A stretch of DNA of 32,943 bases from Variovorax sp. WDL1 (GCF_001541225.1 NZ_LMTS01000238.1:1-32943), one strand, 5' to 3'. Shown: positions 1 through 8,005, numbered from the stretch's first letter. Made by a program: numbers and translations. The notes: generated by a model not told the origin, from the sequence alone.

Positions 1-65
1 ATTGCTTCGCTCGGCCGCCAACGGCCTCGCTGCGCGAGGCCTGGAACAGATGCATGCGAACACGT

Positions 66-92
66 ATGAACATGAACATGAACATGAACATG
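66..92. repeat. Hexamer tandem repeat (ATGAAC)4-ATG
   Basis: Four perfect copies of ATGAAC followed by ATG. It abuts the dispersed hairpin repeat that follows. Such short perfect arrays can vary in copy number by slippage. No gene or promoter role is visible. Confidence 0.85.
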
Positions 93-165
93 CTTTCTTT
101 GGCGAGACAAAGAAAGTGACTCGCCCGCCGGGGCGAAATCCCGGCTCCGGACTCAACCCAAGCGC
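93..165. repeat. Dispersed intergenic hairpin repeat
   Basis: A perfect 9-bp hairpin (CTTTCTTTG at 93-101, loop GCGAGA, CAAAGAAAG at 108-116) is followed by a GC-rich tract with CGCCC and GGGGCG arms. From memory, this arrangement resembles a repeat found many times between genes in Variovorax and relatives. The remaining bases to 232 show no gene. It could act as a transcript 3' end for the minus-strand genes ending at 233, but no U-tract is present. Confidence 0.55.
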
Positions 166-232
166 ACCGTACAAACAGAAGGCCAGGTGCCCGCATCCAC
201 TCCCAGAAAGAGAGGACGCAAGAAGACAAGCC

Positions 233-814
233 CTACTTCTTGTCCCTAGGCACCCGTCCCATCAAATAGAACTCCGCATTCGGCTGCATCCCACTGAAGC
301 TCGCCATCCGATTCGAAAGCCCGAAGAAGGCGGTGATGGCGGCGATATCCCAGATGTCCTCGTCGCTGAACCCATGCGCATGCAGCGGCGCAAAGTCGCT
401 GTCGTCGATCTCGTGCGAACGCTCGCACACCTTCATCGCGAACTCGAGCATCGCAAACTGGCGCGGCGTGATGTCGGCCTTGCGCCAGTTGACCGCCACC
501 TGGTCGGCCACCAGCGGCTTCTTCTCGTAGATGCGCAAGAGCGCGCCGTGCGCCACAACGCAGTACAGGCAGCGGTTGGCGGCGCTGGTGGCGGTGACGA
601 TCATCTCGCGCTCGCCCTGGGTGAGCGAGCCGTCCTCCTTCAGCATCAGCGCATCGTGGTAGGCGAAGAAGGCGCGCCATTCGGCCGGGCGGCGCGCGAG
701 GGCGAGGAACACGTTGGGGACGAAGCCGGCCTTCTCCTGCACCTCGAGCACCCTGGCGCGGATGTCTTCGGGCAGGTCCTTGAGCTCGGCGAGGGGGTAG
801 CGCGAGGCGGTCAT
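233..814 (-). CDS. AhpD-like peroxidase-related (carboxymuconolactone decarboxylase family) protein
   Basis: This 193-residue protein belongs to the alkylhydroperoxidase AhpD / carboxymuconolactone decarboxylase superfamily. The signature is CLYCVVAH, a CxxCxxxH motif in which the two cysteines form the redox disulphide and the His relays protons. The rest reads like the peroxidase-related subfamily, with GFVPNVFLALARRP near the start and a helical C-terminus. The start at 814 is preferred over the longer frame to 850 because AAGGAG lies just upstream of this ATG. It sits 45 bp downstream of eutC on the same strand, so it may be co-transcribed with eutBC. The real substrate is unknown; a peroxide-detoxifying or thiol-disulphide role is a family inference. 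Confidence 0.88.
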   Translation of the reverse strand: MTASRYPLAELKDLPEDIRARVLEVQEKAGFVPNVFLALARRPAEWRAFFAYHDALMLKEDGSLTQGEREMIVTATSAANRCLYCVVAHGALLRIYEKKPLVADQVAVNWRKADITPRQFAMLEFAMKVCERSHEIDDSDFAPLHAHGFSDEDIWDIAAITAFFGLSNRMASFSGMQPNAEFYLMGRVPRDKK

Positions 815-859
815 GGCATCTCCTTGGGCTTGCGGCAAAACGGCCATCATAGGAAGAGA

Positions 860-1651
860 CTAGGAGCCCGAAGGGCCGATTCCCGGATGCGGATCCTCCA
901 GCGCGACGACAGCCGATGCGCTTTCGTCCTTGAGCGCCACGCCCGTCAGGCCACGGCGCAGCGCTTCGCGCACGAACCAGGCCAGCCTGAAGGCCGCTGC
1001 TTCGCAAGGCAGCCCCTCGGGGCGCACGTTCGAGATGCAATTGCGCTCGGCGTCGTGCCGCCCGCGGCGCGGCGCGTGGGTGATGTAGATGCCAAGGCTG
1101 TCGGGCGAGCTGAGCCCGGGGCGCTCGCCGATCAGCATCGCGACCAGGCGAGCGCCGAAGGCTTCGCCGACCTCGTCGGCGAGCGCCATGCGGGCCTGCG
1201 TGGCGATCACGAGCGGGGCGAGCCTCAGCGAGGCGGGCAACTGCGGGCGCAAGGCGGACAACAGCGGCAGCGCATGGCGCGCCGCGGCCACGGAAGAGAG
1301 GCCGTCGCCGATCACGATGGCGAGATCGATCGGGGAGCTTGCCCGCGCGCGCAGGGCCGCTTCATCGTCCAGGTCGAGCTGCCTGCCCAGGTCGGGGCGC
1401 CGCAGGTACGTCGCGCGGTCGTGCGCGCGGCTGCGCGCCCGCAGCACCTCCCAGCCTTCGGCGCGCAGCGCGGCCTCGAGGGCGTCGATATCCAGGGCCG
1501 CATGGATCGCATCGCGCGCCATCGCATGCGCCCAGCCGAACCGCAGCACCTCGTCCGTCGGCATGCCTGCGCCGGCGCGGCCGAGTGCGAGGCGCGCGGG
1601 CGTGGCACTGCGCCAGTCGGCCCAGGGGCTGTGCGTGACAGGATCGCTCAT
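860..1651 (-). CDS. eutC: Ethanolamine ammonia-lyase small (light) subunit EutC
   Basis: EutC is the small subunit of adenosylcobalamin-dependent ethanolamine ammonia-lyase, which converts ethanolamine to acetaldehyde and ammonia. The 263-residue protein contains blocks typical of the family, including the SPIDLAIVIGDGLSS stretch and the C-terminal ERPGLSSPDSLGIYITH and RNCISNVRPEGL segments that help bind B12 at the subunit interface. Its ATG overlaps the eutB stop codon (ATGA), indicating translational coupling. No microcompartment shell genes, eutA reactivase or permease lie in the window, consistent with the short compartment-free eut loci of Burkholderiales. The start is fixed by the overlap and by length agreement with the family. 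Confidence 0.96.
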   Translation of the reverse strand: MSDPVTHSPWADWRSATPARLALGRAGAGMPTDEVLRFGWAHAMARDAIHAALDIDALEAALRAEGWEVLRARSRAHDRATYLRRPDLGRQLDLDDEAALRARASSPIDLAIVIGDGLSSVAAARHALPLLSALRPQLPASLRLAPLVIATQARMALADEVGEAFGARLVAMLIGERPGLSSPDSLGIYITHAPRRGRHDAERNCISNVRPEGLPCEAAAFRLAWFVREALRRGLTGVALKDESASAVVALEDPHPGIGPSGS

Positions 1652-3039
1652 TTCAAAGCCTTCAGCGAACGCATGTCCGCAAGCAGCCGGTTGGAGGAGG
1701 GCGGTTGCAGCCGGCCCGCGGCATCGGTGACCTGCATCCGCTGCAGCCAGGCCTCGAACTCGGGCGCGCGCTTCAACCCCATCGACTCGCGCAGGAAGAG
1801 CGCGTCGTGGAAGGAGGTGCTCTGGTAGTTGAGCATCACGTCGTCCGCACCCGGCACGCCCATGATGAAGTTGATGCCCGCGGTGCCGAGCAGCACCAGC
1901 AGCGTGTCCATGTCGTCCTGGTCGGCCTCGGCGTGGTTGGTGTAGCAGACGTCGCAGCCCAGCGGCAGGCCCAGCAGCTTGCCGCAAAAATGGTCTTCCA
2001 GGCCGGCGCGGATGATCTGCTTGCCGTCGTAGAGGTATTCCGGTCCGATGAAACCGACCACGGTGTTGATCAGCAGCGGCTGGTAGCGGCGCGCCAGCGC
2101 ATAGGCGCGCGCCTCGCAGGTCTGCTGGTCAACCCCGAAGTTGGCATCGGCCGAGAGCGCGCTGCCCTGGCCGGTCTCGAAGTACATGAGGTTGCGCCCC
2201 ACCGTGCCGCGCGCGAGCGACTGCGCCGCCGCGTGCGCCTCGTCCAGCAGCTCGGGCGTGATGCCGAAGGAGCGGTTGGTCTTCTCGGTGCCGCCGATGG
2301 ACTGGAACACCAGGTCCACCGGCGCGCCGGACTCCACGAGCTTGACCGCATGGGTCACGTGGGTCAGCACGCAACTCTGCGTCGGCACTTCGAAGCGCTG
2401 GATCACCTCGTCGAGCATGCGCAGCAGCTCGCCCAGGTGATGCAGGCTGTCGGTCACGGGGTTGATTCCGATCACCGCATCGCCGGCTCCCATCAGCAGG
2501 CCGTCGAGCATGGAGGCGGCGATGCCGCGCAGGTCGTCGGTCGGGTGGTTGGGCTGCAGGCGGACCGCGAGGTGGCCGGGCAGGCCGATGGTGTCGCGAA
2601 AGCGCGTGACCACGCAGCACTTGCGCGCCACGGCGATGAGGTCCTGGTTGCGCATGAGCTTGGAGACCGCGGCCACCATCTCCGGCGTCAGGCCGGGGGC
2701 GAGCGCTGTCAGCGTCTGCGTGCTGGCCTGATCCGAAAGAAGCCAGTTGCGGAAGTCGCCCACTGTCAGATGCGCCACCGGCGCGAAGGCCGCCGCATCG
2801 TGGCCGTCGATGATGAGGCGGGTGATGTTGTCCTCTTCGTAGGGGATCAGCGCCTCGGTCAGGAACTGCGCGAGCGGCGTGTCGGCCAGCACGTGGCGCG
2901 CCGCGATGCGCTGCTGGGCGGTGGCTGCGCCGATGCCCGCCAGGTAGTCGCCGGATCGAGCCGAGCTGGCGAAGGCCATGACCTGCCGGAGGTCGTCGAA
3001 CGCGAAGGCTTGCGAATGGAGGGTCGTCCGGTAGCGCAT
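1648..3039 (-). CDS. eutB: Ethanolamine ammonia-lyase large (heavy) subunit EutB
   Basis: EutB is the catalytic TIM-barrel subunit of ethanolamine ammonia-lyase and works with EutC and adenosylcobalamin. At 463 residues it matches the usual length. Recognisable blocks include MRNQDLIAVARKC, the active-site region around FETGQGSALSADANFGVDQQ, and the C-terminal GLPLGCDVCYTNHAEADQDD segment followed by GINFIMGVPGADD. It is the first gene of the eutB-eutC unit and overlaps eutC by four bases. Only about 75 bp separate its start from the divergent FKBP gene, so both promoters must lie in that gap; I see no clear operator there. The pathway is cytosolic use of ethanolamine as carbon and nitrogen source. 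Confidence 0.97.
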   Translation of the reverse strand: MRYRTTLHSQAFAFDDLRQVMAFASSARSGDYLAGIGAATAQQRIAARHVLADTPLAQFLTEALIPYEEDNITRLIIDGHDAAAFAPVAHLTVGDFRNWLLSDQASTQTLTALAPGLTPEMVAAVSKLMRNQDLIAVARKCCVVTRFRDTIGLPGHLAVRLQPNHPTDDLRGIAASMLDGLLMGAGDAVIGINPVTDSLHHLGELLRMLDEVIQRFEVPTQSCVLTHVTHAVKLVESGAPVDLVFQSIGGTEKTNRSFGITPELLDEAHAAAQSLARGTVGRNLMYFETGQGSALSADANFGVDQQTCEARAYALARRYQPLLINTVVGFIGPEYLYDGKQIIRAGLEDHFCGKLLGLPLGCDVCYTNHAEADQDDMDTLLVLLGTAGINFIMGVPGADDVMLNYQSTSFHDALFLRESMGLKRAPEFEAWLQRMQVTDAAGRLQPPSSNRLLADMRSLKALK

Positions 3040-3114
3040 CTGGCTTCTGCCGAGAGAAGAGTTCAGCCAAGGGTAAATAATGGACTGTTTTCAACCAATC
3101 CGGGAGACCGTCAC

Positions 3115-3534
3115 GTGCATTCCTTTCTTCGCCTGACCACCGCAGCCCTCGTGTCCCTGTGCGCTTTGCCCATCGCGCTGGCGCAGACGGCGCCTGTCAC
3201 CACGCCGAGCGGGCTGGTCTACCAGTCGCTGAAAGAGGGCAGCGGCGCCTCGCCCGCGGCCACGGACGTGGTCAAGGTGCACTACCGCGGCACCTTTCCG
3301 GACAGCGGCAAGGAGTTCGACAGCTCCTACAAGCGCAACGAGCCGACGGAGTTCCCGCTCAACGGCGTGATCCCGTGCTGGACCGAAGGGGTGCAGAAGA
3401 TGAAGCCCGGCGGCAAGGCCAAGCTGACCTGCCCGCCCGCCATCGCGTATGGGACGCGTGGGGCCGGCGGGGTGATTCCGCCGAATGCGACGCTGAACTT
3501 CGAGATCGAGTTGATCTCGGTGACGAAGCGCTGA
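3115..3534 (+). CDS. Exported FKBP-type peptidyl-prolyl cis-trans isomerase
   Basis: The 139-residue product starts with a signal peptide (basic VHSFLRL, then a hydrophobic run ending ALA/Q near residue 24) and continues as one FKBP domain. Domain landmarks are VKVHYRGTFPDSGKEFDSS, the GVIPCWTEGVQKMKPGGKAKL block, AYGTRGAGGVIPPNATLNFEIEL, and a normal C-terminus. It should catalyse proline isomerisation of periplasmic proteins. The start is a GTG at 3115 with GGGAGA about 7 bases upstream; no in-frame ATG gives a signal peptide. The Cys in PCWTEG and another in KLTCPP could form a disulphide in the periplasm. The gene is divergent from eutB and convergent with the next gene. Confidence 0.92.
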   Translation: MHSFLRLTTAALVSLCALPIALAQTAPVTTPSGLVYQSLKEGSGASPAATDVVKVHYRGTFPDSGKEFDSSYKRNEPTEFPLNGVIPCWTEGVQKMKPGGKAKLTCPPAIAYGTRGAGGVIPPNATLNFEIELISVTKR

Positions 3535-3555
3535 GTTGCCCCGAAGCGTGGGTGA

Positions 3556-3579
3556 GGGCGCTCGATCTTCGAGACGCCC
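3556..3579. terminator. Possible bidirectional hairpin terminator
   Basis: In the gap between two convergent genes, GGGCG-CTCGA (3556-3565) pairs with TCGAG-A-CGCCC (3569-3579) across a TCT loop, leaving one bulged A. There is no U-tract, so intrinsic termination is uncertain. The position between convergent stop codons is the main support. Confidence 0.35.
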
Positions 3580-3585
3580 GCTGCC

Positions 3586-4941
3586 TCACTTCGCCCGCAA
3601 GAACTCCCCCACCTCCAGCAAGACCAGTTCGTTGTCATCCGCCTTGTTCGGCTCCCGGCTGCTCGAGAAGGGCAGGTTGTTGTCGTTCCCGACCACGATG
3701 TGCGTCGGGTCCACCACCTCGACGTTCTCGATCGTGAAGAAGGGGAAGCTCAGCACGCCCTCGACCGTGGGCTTGCGCGACAGCTTGTTCGGGTCGGCGA
3801 TCTGCAGCAGGTCGATATAGCCGATCTTGCGCACCGCCTGGCCGGCGTTGGCATCGCTCATCTCGATCTTGTAGACGCGCTTGAACTTCGCGAGGTCGTG
3901 GAAGCAGTCGGTGCGCGTCTGTCCTTCGGGGCAGGCCTTGTCCGGCGTGCCTTCGCCGTTGTCGCGCTCGATGATCAGGCCGGTGGTGGCATCGATCATG
4001 TTGAAGTCGCCGATGGCATGGCCGTTGGCTTCCAGCGGGTACTTCCAATGGCGGCCGGTCCACTTCTCGCTCGCCACGTCGAACTCCAGCACGCGCAGCG
4101 CCTCCTTGCCGTCGACGCGCTCGTAGTCCTTCGCCTCGGCGTTCCACACCGGGCCTTCGAGCAGCGCGTAGAGCTTGCTGCCGTCCCTGGAGGCGGCCAT
4201 GCCTTCGAAGCCCTTGGAGCGCTTGACCTGGAAGTCGACCGGACCGCCGGGTGCGCCCGGGGTGGTCACGGCCGGATGATCGGGCGAGCGCACGGCCTTG
4301 CCGTCGACCTGGGTCTCGAACACCGCGAGCACCTTGCCCTTCGGGTCGGCCTTGATCAGGTAGGGGCCGAACTCCTCGCCGATCCACAGCGCGCCGCCGG
4401 CGAACTGGAAGCTCTCGGGATCGAAGTCGGAGCCCGTGAGGTAGCGCTGCTTCGTCCCTTCATGGACGATGCGGAAGGGCACCTTCTTGTCCGGGTCGTG
4501 CAGGAACACCGTGCCCAGGCGGTTGAACCGGCCGCTCTTGAAGTCCACCTTGTAGTGGTTGAGGTAGAGCATGAAGTCGGGCGAATTGGCCTTGGAGCCG
4601 GCCCCGTTGTCGGTGAGCACCCAGAAGCTGCCGTCCTCCATCTTCTTGATACCCGACTGGCCCTGGACCGGCTGGCCCTTGAAAGGCACCGAGACGCCGG
4701 TGCCGCGGCCGCCCGACAGGCCTTCCACGCTGCCGATCTTCTCCACCCGCTTGCCGGTGGTGAACTTGCCGCTGACCTGCAAGTCGGCAGGCGCATCCTT
4801 GGGGGCGGCGATGAAGGTCTGGGCCGGCATCAGCGCATGGCCGGCGAGCGTGGCGGGGTAGGCGGTCTGCGCGCTCGCCTGGCTGCAGGCCAGGGCGGCG
4901 GCGAGGGCGATGAAAGAGAAGGGAGATGCGATGCGTTGCAT
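3586..4941 (-). CDS. Exported phytase-esterase-like protein (PF13449-type)
   Basis: The 451-residue protein begins with a signal peptide (MQRIASPFSFIALAAALACS, then QASAQ) and is otherwise a soluble beta-rich domain. It matches the esterase-like activity of phytase family: the EGLSGG block, KMEDGSFWVLTDNGAG, ESFQFAGGALWIGEEFGPYLI, RSKGFEGMAASRDGSKLYALLEGP, the block DFNMIDATTGLIIERDNGEG, and a C-terminal FFTIENVEVVDPTHIVVGNDNN. These acidic and Asn-rich turns fit a metal-binding propeller, and a periplasmic phosphoesterase role is plausible. The substrate cannot be read from sequence. The start at 4941 is chosen because it begins the signal peptide; the longer frame to 5016 would put 25 residues before it. 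Confidence 0.88.
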   Translation of the reverse strand: MQRIASPFSFIALAAALACSQASAQTAYPATLAGHALMPAQTFIAAPKDAPADLQVSGKFTTGKRVEKIGSVEGLSGGRGTGVSVPFKGQPVQGQSGIKKMEDGSFWVLTDNGAGSKANSPDFMLYLNHYKVDFKSGRFNRLGTVFLHDPDKKVPFRIVHEGTKQRYLTGSDFDPESFQFAGGALWIGEEFGPYLIKADPKGKVLAVFETQVDGKAVRSPDHPAVTTPGAPGGPVDFQVKRSKGFEGMAASRDGSKLYALLEGPVWNAEAKDYERVDGKEALRVLEFDVASEKWTGRHWKYPLEANGHAIGDFNMIDATTGLIIERDNGEGTPDKACPEGQTRTDCFHDLAKFKRVYKIEMSDANAGQAVRKIGYIDLLQIADPNKLSRKPTVEGVLSFPFFTIENVEVVDPTHIVVGNDNNLPFSSSREPNKADDNELVLLEVGEFLRAK

Positions 4942-5034
4942 GGTCCGGAGGCTTCTTGTGATGAAAGCCCGGACCATGCCGCCGCCGAGTGACGCGGCCA
5001 TGACATCGGCGCCCATCGCGCATCTGAAGGGCGC

Positions 5035-5353
5035 CTACTTCGCGTCGCCGTACATCGTGGCGCGCGACACGCCCATGTGCGCCGCGGCGATTTCTATGCC
5101 GCGGCGGATGTCCAAGTAGCCGGCGTTCCTATGACAGCCGGGTACTCCGGGTTGCGGATGCGCGCCAGACCGAGCTCCGTCGCCGGCTGCCCGACGCTGC
5201 ATCCGCTCAGGTTGCTCTCGATCGCGAAGATGGCGTTCTTCAGATGGCTGAGGTCGTGCACCACCACTTCGCAAAAGAGGCCAGGGTCTTGCCCAGGCCC
5301 TGGGCGATGGTCCGCAGCTCTCGGAGCAGGAGCTTGTTCGGCTTTTTCTTCAT
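5035..5353 (-). pseudogene. Decayed YheO/DauR-family transcriptional regulator
   Basis: Three reading frames must be joined to recover this relic. The first, from ATG 5353, reads MKKKPNKLLLRELRTIAQGL. After a TCTTTTGC tract that appears to lack one T, the second reads FCEVVVHDLSHLKNAIFAIE and continues to ARIRNPEYPAV, typical of the YheO-like PAS domain. The third, ending at the stop at 5035, reads DIRRGIEIAAAHMGVSRATM, the C-terminal helix-turn-helix. Roughly 100 residues between the PAS start and the HTH are missing compared with a usual length of about 220. Intact relatives such as E. coli DauR are regulators. The relic sits at the left edge of the AT-rich biosynthetic island, divergent from it. 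Confidence 0.75.
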
Positions 5354-5427
5354 CGGCCAAATGCATCCAAACCTGGACGAAAGGTCCGAGGGCGATGGAG
5401 TGGGGTGCGGTGGAGGACGAAAGGTTT

Positions 5428-5442
5428 AATTGAAATTCAATT
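5428..5442. promoter_or_regulatory. 15-bp palindrome upstream of the biosynthetic island
   Basis: AATTGAA-A-TTCAATT is a perfect 7-1-7 inverted repeat in the gap between the regulator relic and the first biosynthetic gene. It could be an operator for the lost divergent regulator or for another factor. An overlapping TTGAAA could serve as a -35 element, but the matching -10 is poor. A second weak promoter candidate is TTGCAA at 5473-5478 with TATGAT at 5494-5499 (15-bp spacer). Confidence 0.35.
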
Positions 5443-5534
5443 TAGTGCACTTAGCTTAACTTTTGCCTGCTATTGCAATGCGGTAGTCGTGGTTATGATC
5501 GCCGGCATCAAAAAATCGTAACGGGAGGAAATAC

Positions 5535-5651
5535 ATGGCGACGTTCGCGCGGGCTCTTGTTGGCCTGCCATTATTCGCGGCTCTGTGTCCAGCGCTTCGG
5601 CACTCCGATAGGGGAGGGATGAGGAGTGTGTGGACTTATCGCGTTGTTTAA
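5535..5651 (+). CDS. Small leader-like ORF (38 aa)
   Basis: The ORF has one of the clearest ribosome binding sites in the island, GGGAGG seven bases before the ATG. It encodes 38 residues beginning MATFARALVGLPLFAALCPA and ending TYRVV. The first half is hydrophobic and the second basic. It overlaps the first 26 bases of the asparagine synthetase gene in another frame. It may be a translated leader coupling or attenuating the operon, the stub of a deleted gene, or noise. I know no family for it. Confidence 0.35.
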   Translation: MATFARALVGLPLFAALCPALRHSDRGGMRSVWTYRVV

Positions 5652-6612
5652 TACTGCTGCTAAGTGCGACTGGTCGTGTGATCGGGTGCGCGAGAAGATT
5701 TCCAATGGCTTAAGTCAACTCTCCCACCGAGGACCTGATGGAAATGGCATTTGGCTCGATCCCTCACACAATGCTGCGCTCGGGCATGCTAGATTGAGTG
5801 TCATCGATATTAACGGCGGAGCCCAGCCGCTAACTTCGCACGACGATTCGATTGTCGCTGTCGTCAATGGCGAGTTTTATGGCTACGAGGTTATTCGAGC
5901 TCAGTTAGAGGCGCGTGGCCACCAGTTCAAGACCCGATCCGATAGCGAAACCCTGATTGCCCTTTATCGAGAGCACGGAACGGATTGTCTGGAGCGTCTT
6001 CGTGGCGAGTTTGCATTCGTCCTATACGATCGAAACAAGCAGCGCATATTTGCCGCCCGCGACCGTTTCGGAATTAAGCCGATGTTCTATGCGGAACACG
6101 ATGGCGTTCTCTATTTCGGATCTGAAGTCAAATCCCTGGTCGCGGCCGGCGTGCCGGCCATCTGGGACACGAAAAGCTATATTTCAAGAAGCTTTAGTTT
6201 CAGCAACTGTACCCTTTTCAAGGGCATCAAGTCATTGCCCCCCGGAACATACTGCCTTGGCACCAAGCGGGGCGTCCACATTAAGCAGTACTGGGACCTT
6301 GCCTATCCTCGACAGGATGTCGCTACGACGCCAGAGTGCCCGGGCGTCGTGATCGAGCGAGTCCGCGAAGGCCTTGAGGAGGCGGTCCGCCTACGCATGC
6401 GTGCCGACGTTCCCATTGCTTATTACCTAAGCGGCGGTGTCGACTCCTCGGCCATCCTAGCCATCGCATCCCGCATCGCTGGTGCGCCGCTGCCCGCGTT
6501 CACGATCGCTTTCAACGGGGTCGAGGGCGAGGACTGCGACGAAACCCTGTACGCCCGGCTCATGGCTGAGCATGTGGGTGCTGATCATCCCCAGCATGTC
6601 CTCGATAAACGT
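5626..6612 (+). pseudogene. Truncated asparagine synthetase (AsnB-type, glutamine-hydrolysing)
   Basis: The N-terminal part is intact. Starting from GTG 5626 (GGAGG eight bases upstream) it has Cys2 as glutaminase nucleophile (MCGLIALF), HRGPDGNG, ARLSVIDINGGAQPL, VNGEFYGYE and RDRFGIKPMFY, followed by the ATP-pyrophosphatase loop YYLSGGVDSSAI. Homology stops near residue 325-330, after EHVGADHPQHVLDK; family members have about 550-650 residues, so most of the synthetase domain is gone. The sequence then runs directly into aminotransferase sequence in another frame, and this frame continues as nonsense to a stop at 6774. In natural-product clusters such enzymes amidate carboxylates or form amides and beta-lactams. 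The glutaminase might still fold, but amide synthesis should be lost. Confidence 0.85.
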
Positions 6613-7589
6613 GGGCTGCGAGAACTATCTGCAGCAAATCCGTTTCGTCTGCAGCGGCACCGAGGCGGTGATGTCCGCTGTCCGCCTCGCCCGCGCCTAC
6701 ACTGGCCGCACCAAGATCTTGCGCTTCTTGGGCGGATACCATGGCCACTTCGATTTGGTCCAGAACAAAGATGAGGCGGTCCTGCGCGATGCAGGGCTAG
6801 ATCCCGCGGCAATGCGGTCGAACATCCTCGTGCCGTACAACGATGCTGCGATGGTGGAGCGTGCCTTCGCGGAAGCGCGCGGCGAAATCGCTGCGATCGT
6901 GCTGGAACCGGTGGCCTGCAACATGTCGCTGGTCCTGCCACAGGATGGCTTTCTCCAGGATCTGCGCCGCATCTGCGATCGCGAAGGCGCGCTGCTGGTG
7001 TTTGACGAGGTAATTTCCGGTTTTCGCTTCAACTATGGCCCTGTGAGCAACCTGCTCGGTGTGGAGCCCGATATCGCGACCTTCGGGAAGGTTATCGGAG
7101 GTGGCACGCCGATCGGCGCGTTCGGCGGTCGGCGGGAGATCATGGCCCTGCTGGACACCGAGCAGATGCTGCAGGGCGGCACATTTGCGGGCAATCCGCT
7201 GACGATGGCGGCTGGCCTCGCGACGCTTGCAGAACTCGCTAAACCGGAAACCTACGCCGAGCTCGAACGCAAGGGCGCGTTGCTGGAAAGCGCCATAGAT
7301 CGCCATCGGGCGGCCAACGCCCTGGACTTTACGTTCGCGCGCATGGGGCAGCGTGTTCGCGTTCCTTTTCTTGCCGAGGGGCACCTCGGTGCGCTCGCAC
7401 GCCGATGTACAGCGCCAGCCGCGCGAGAGCTACACCGTTTTCTATCAGGAGATGCGGACGCGGGGCTACCACCTGACGCCGGACGTGGAGGAGACCATGT
7501 ATGTATCTACGGCAAGCCAGGACGAAACACTCGAACGCTTCGCTCGAGACGCGTGCGAAGTAATCGCGGCAGCCGGCGGAATGCTTTGA
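6613..7589 (+). pseudogene. Class III (glutamate-1-semialdehyde-type) aminotransferase, N-truncated and frameshifted
   Basis: Sequence in the +2 frame reads QQIRFVCSGTEAVMSAVRLA, then YHGHFD, VFDEVISGFR and FGKVIGGGTPIGAF, where the Lys is the expected PLP anchor, followed by GGTFAGNPLTMAAG. This is a fold-type I aminotransferase like HemL or the AMT domains of hybrid PKS/NRPS enzymes. About 100 N-terminal residues are missing at the junction with the asparagine synthetase. A second lesion lies in the G4 run at 7345-7348: removing one G restores RMGSVFAFLFLPRGTSVRSH in the frame that ends normally at 7589 (ACEVIAAAGGML). As it stands, the unshifted frame runs on with unrelated residues to 7645. 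It may have supplied the amine that the N-oxygenase acts on. Confidence 0.85.
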
Positions 7590-7696
7590 TCACACCCGAA
7601 GTATTGGTGCTCGTCCAAGCGCGGCGCAGCGCTGAACGTTGCTAAGGTTGCGTTTATTACTACAGGATTGCTCAATTTTATTAAGGGATATGTCAT

Positions 7697-7936
7697 ATGG
7701 AAAAGTTGACCTTAGTCGTTGAAAAAAAGTTAGTACAGCTTGCAACGTCGAAAGGTGTGCCGCTGGACAGCCCACCGTACATGATCGTGGAAGACTCTCT
7801 TGATCAGATGCGCATACTGGTCGCACTAGAGGAAGGACTCGATACGGTTTTCGACGACGCAGACTTTCGGACGCTGAAGCTGGAATCGCGGACCGCATTG
7901 ATTGATAGCATCCTAGCCATCATTCCGAAGGAATAG
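7697..7936 (+). CDS. Discrete acyl/peptidyl carrier protein
   Basis: The 79-residue protein has the size and helical pattern of a stand-alone carrier protein. The core IVEDSLDQMRILVALEE resembles the canonical DSL motif, so Ser34 is the predicted 4'-phosphopantetheine site, and the C-terminal helices (RTALIDSILAIIP) fit as well. AAGGGA lies 11-12 bases upstream of the ATG. It is placed between the broken aminotransferase and the NRPS. Because the PCP inside the NRPS lacks its serine, this protein is the only carrier in the island with an intact attachment residue and may act in trans. Whether the adenylation domain loads it is inference. Confidence 0.75.
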   Translation: MEKLTLVVEKKLVQLATSKGVPLDSPPYMIVEDSLDQMRILVALEEGLDTVFDDADFRTLKLESRTALIDSILAIIPKE

Positions 7937-8005
7937 CTAGTAAGGTCTGTCGTGCCCGGTCGTTCTGAGGCATTCCCAATCGATCGCTAGAAATTCGTTG
8001 GAATC

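Noticed and set aside
2..1828. A 608-codon plus-strand frame opposite eutBC and the AhpD-like gene
   Set aside because: It lies antisense to recognisable genes, is rich in Arg, His and Ala, and shows no family motif. Long antisense frames are expected in GC-rich DNA.
5626..7936. Possible lasso-peptide cluster because of the asparagine-synthetase-like protein
   Set aside because: No transglutaminase-like leader peptidase or RiPP recognition element is present. Adjacent genes are NRPS-type, and the protein has a glutaminase domain of the AsnB type.
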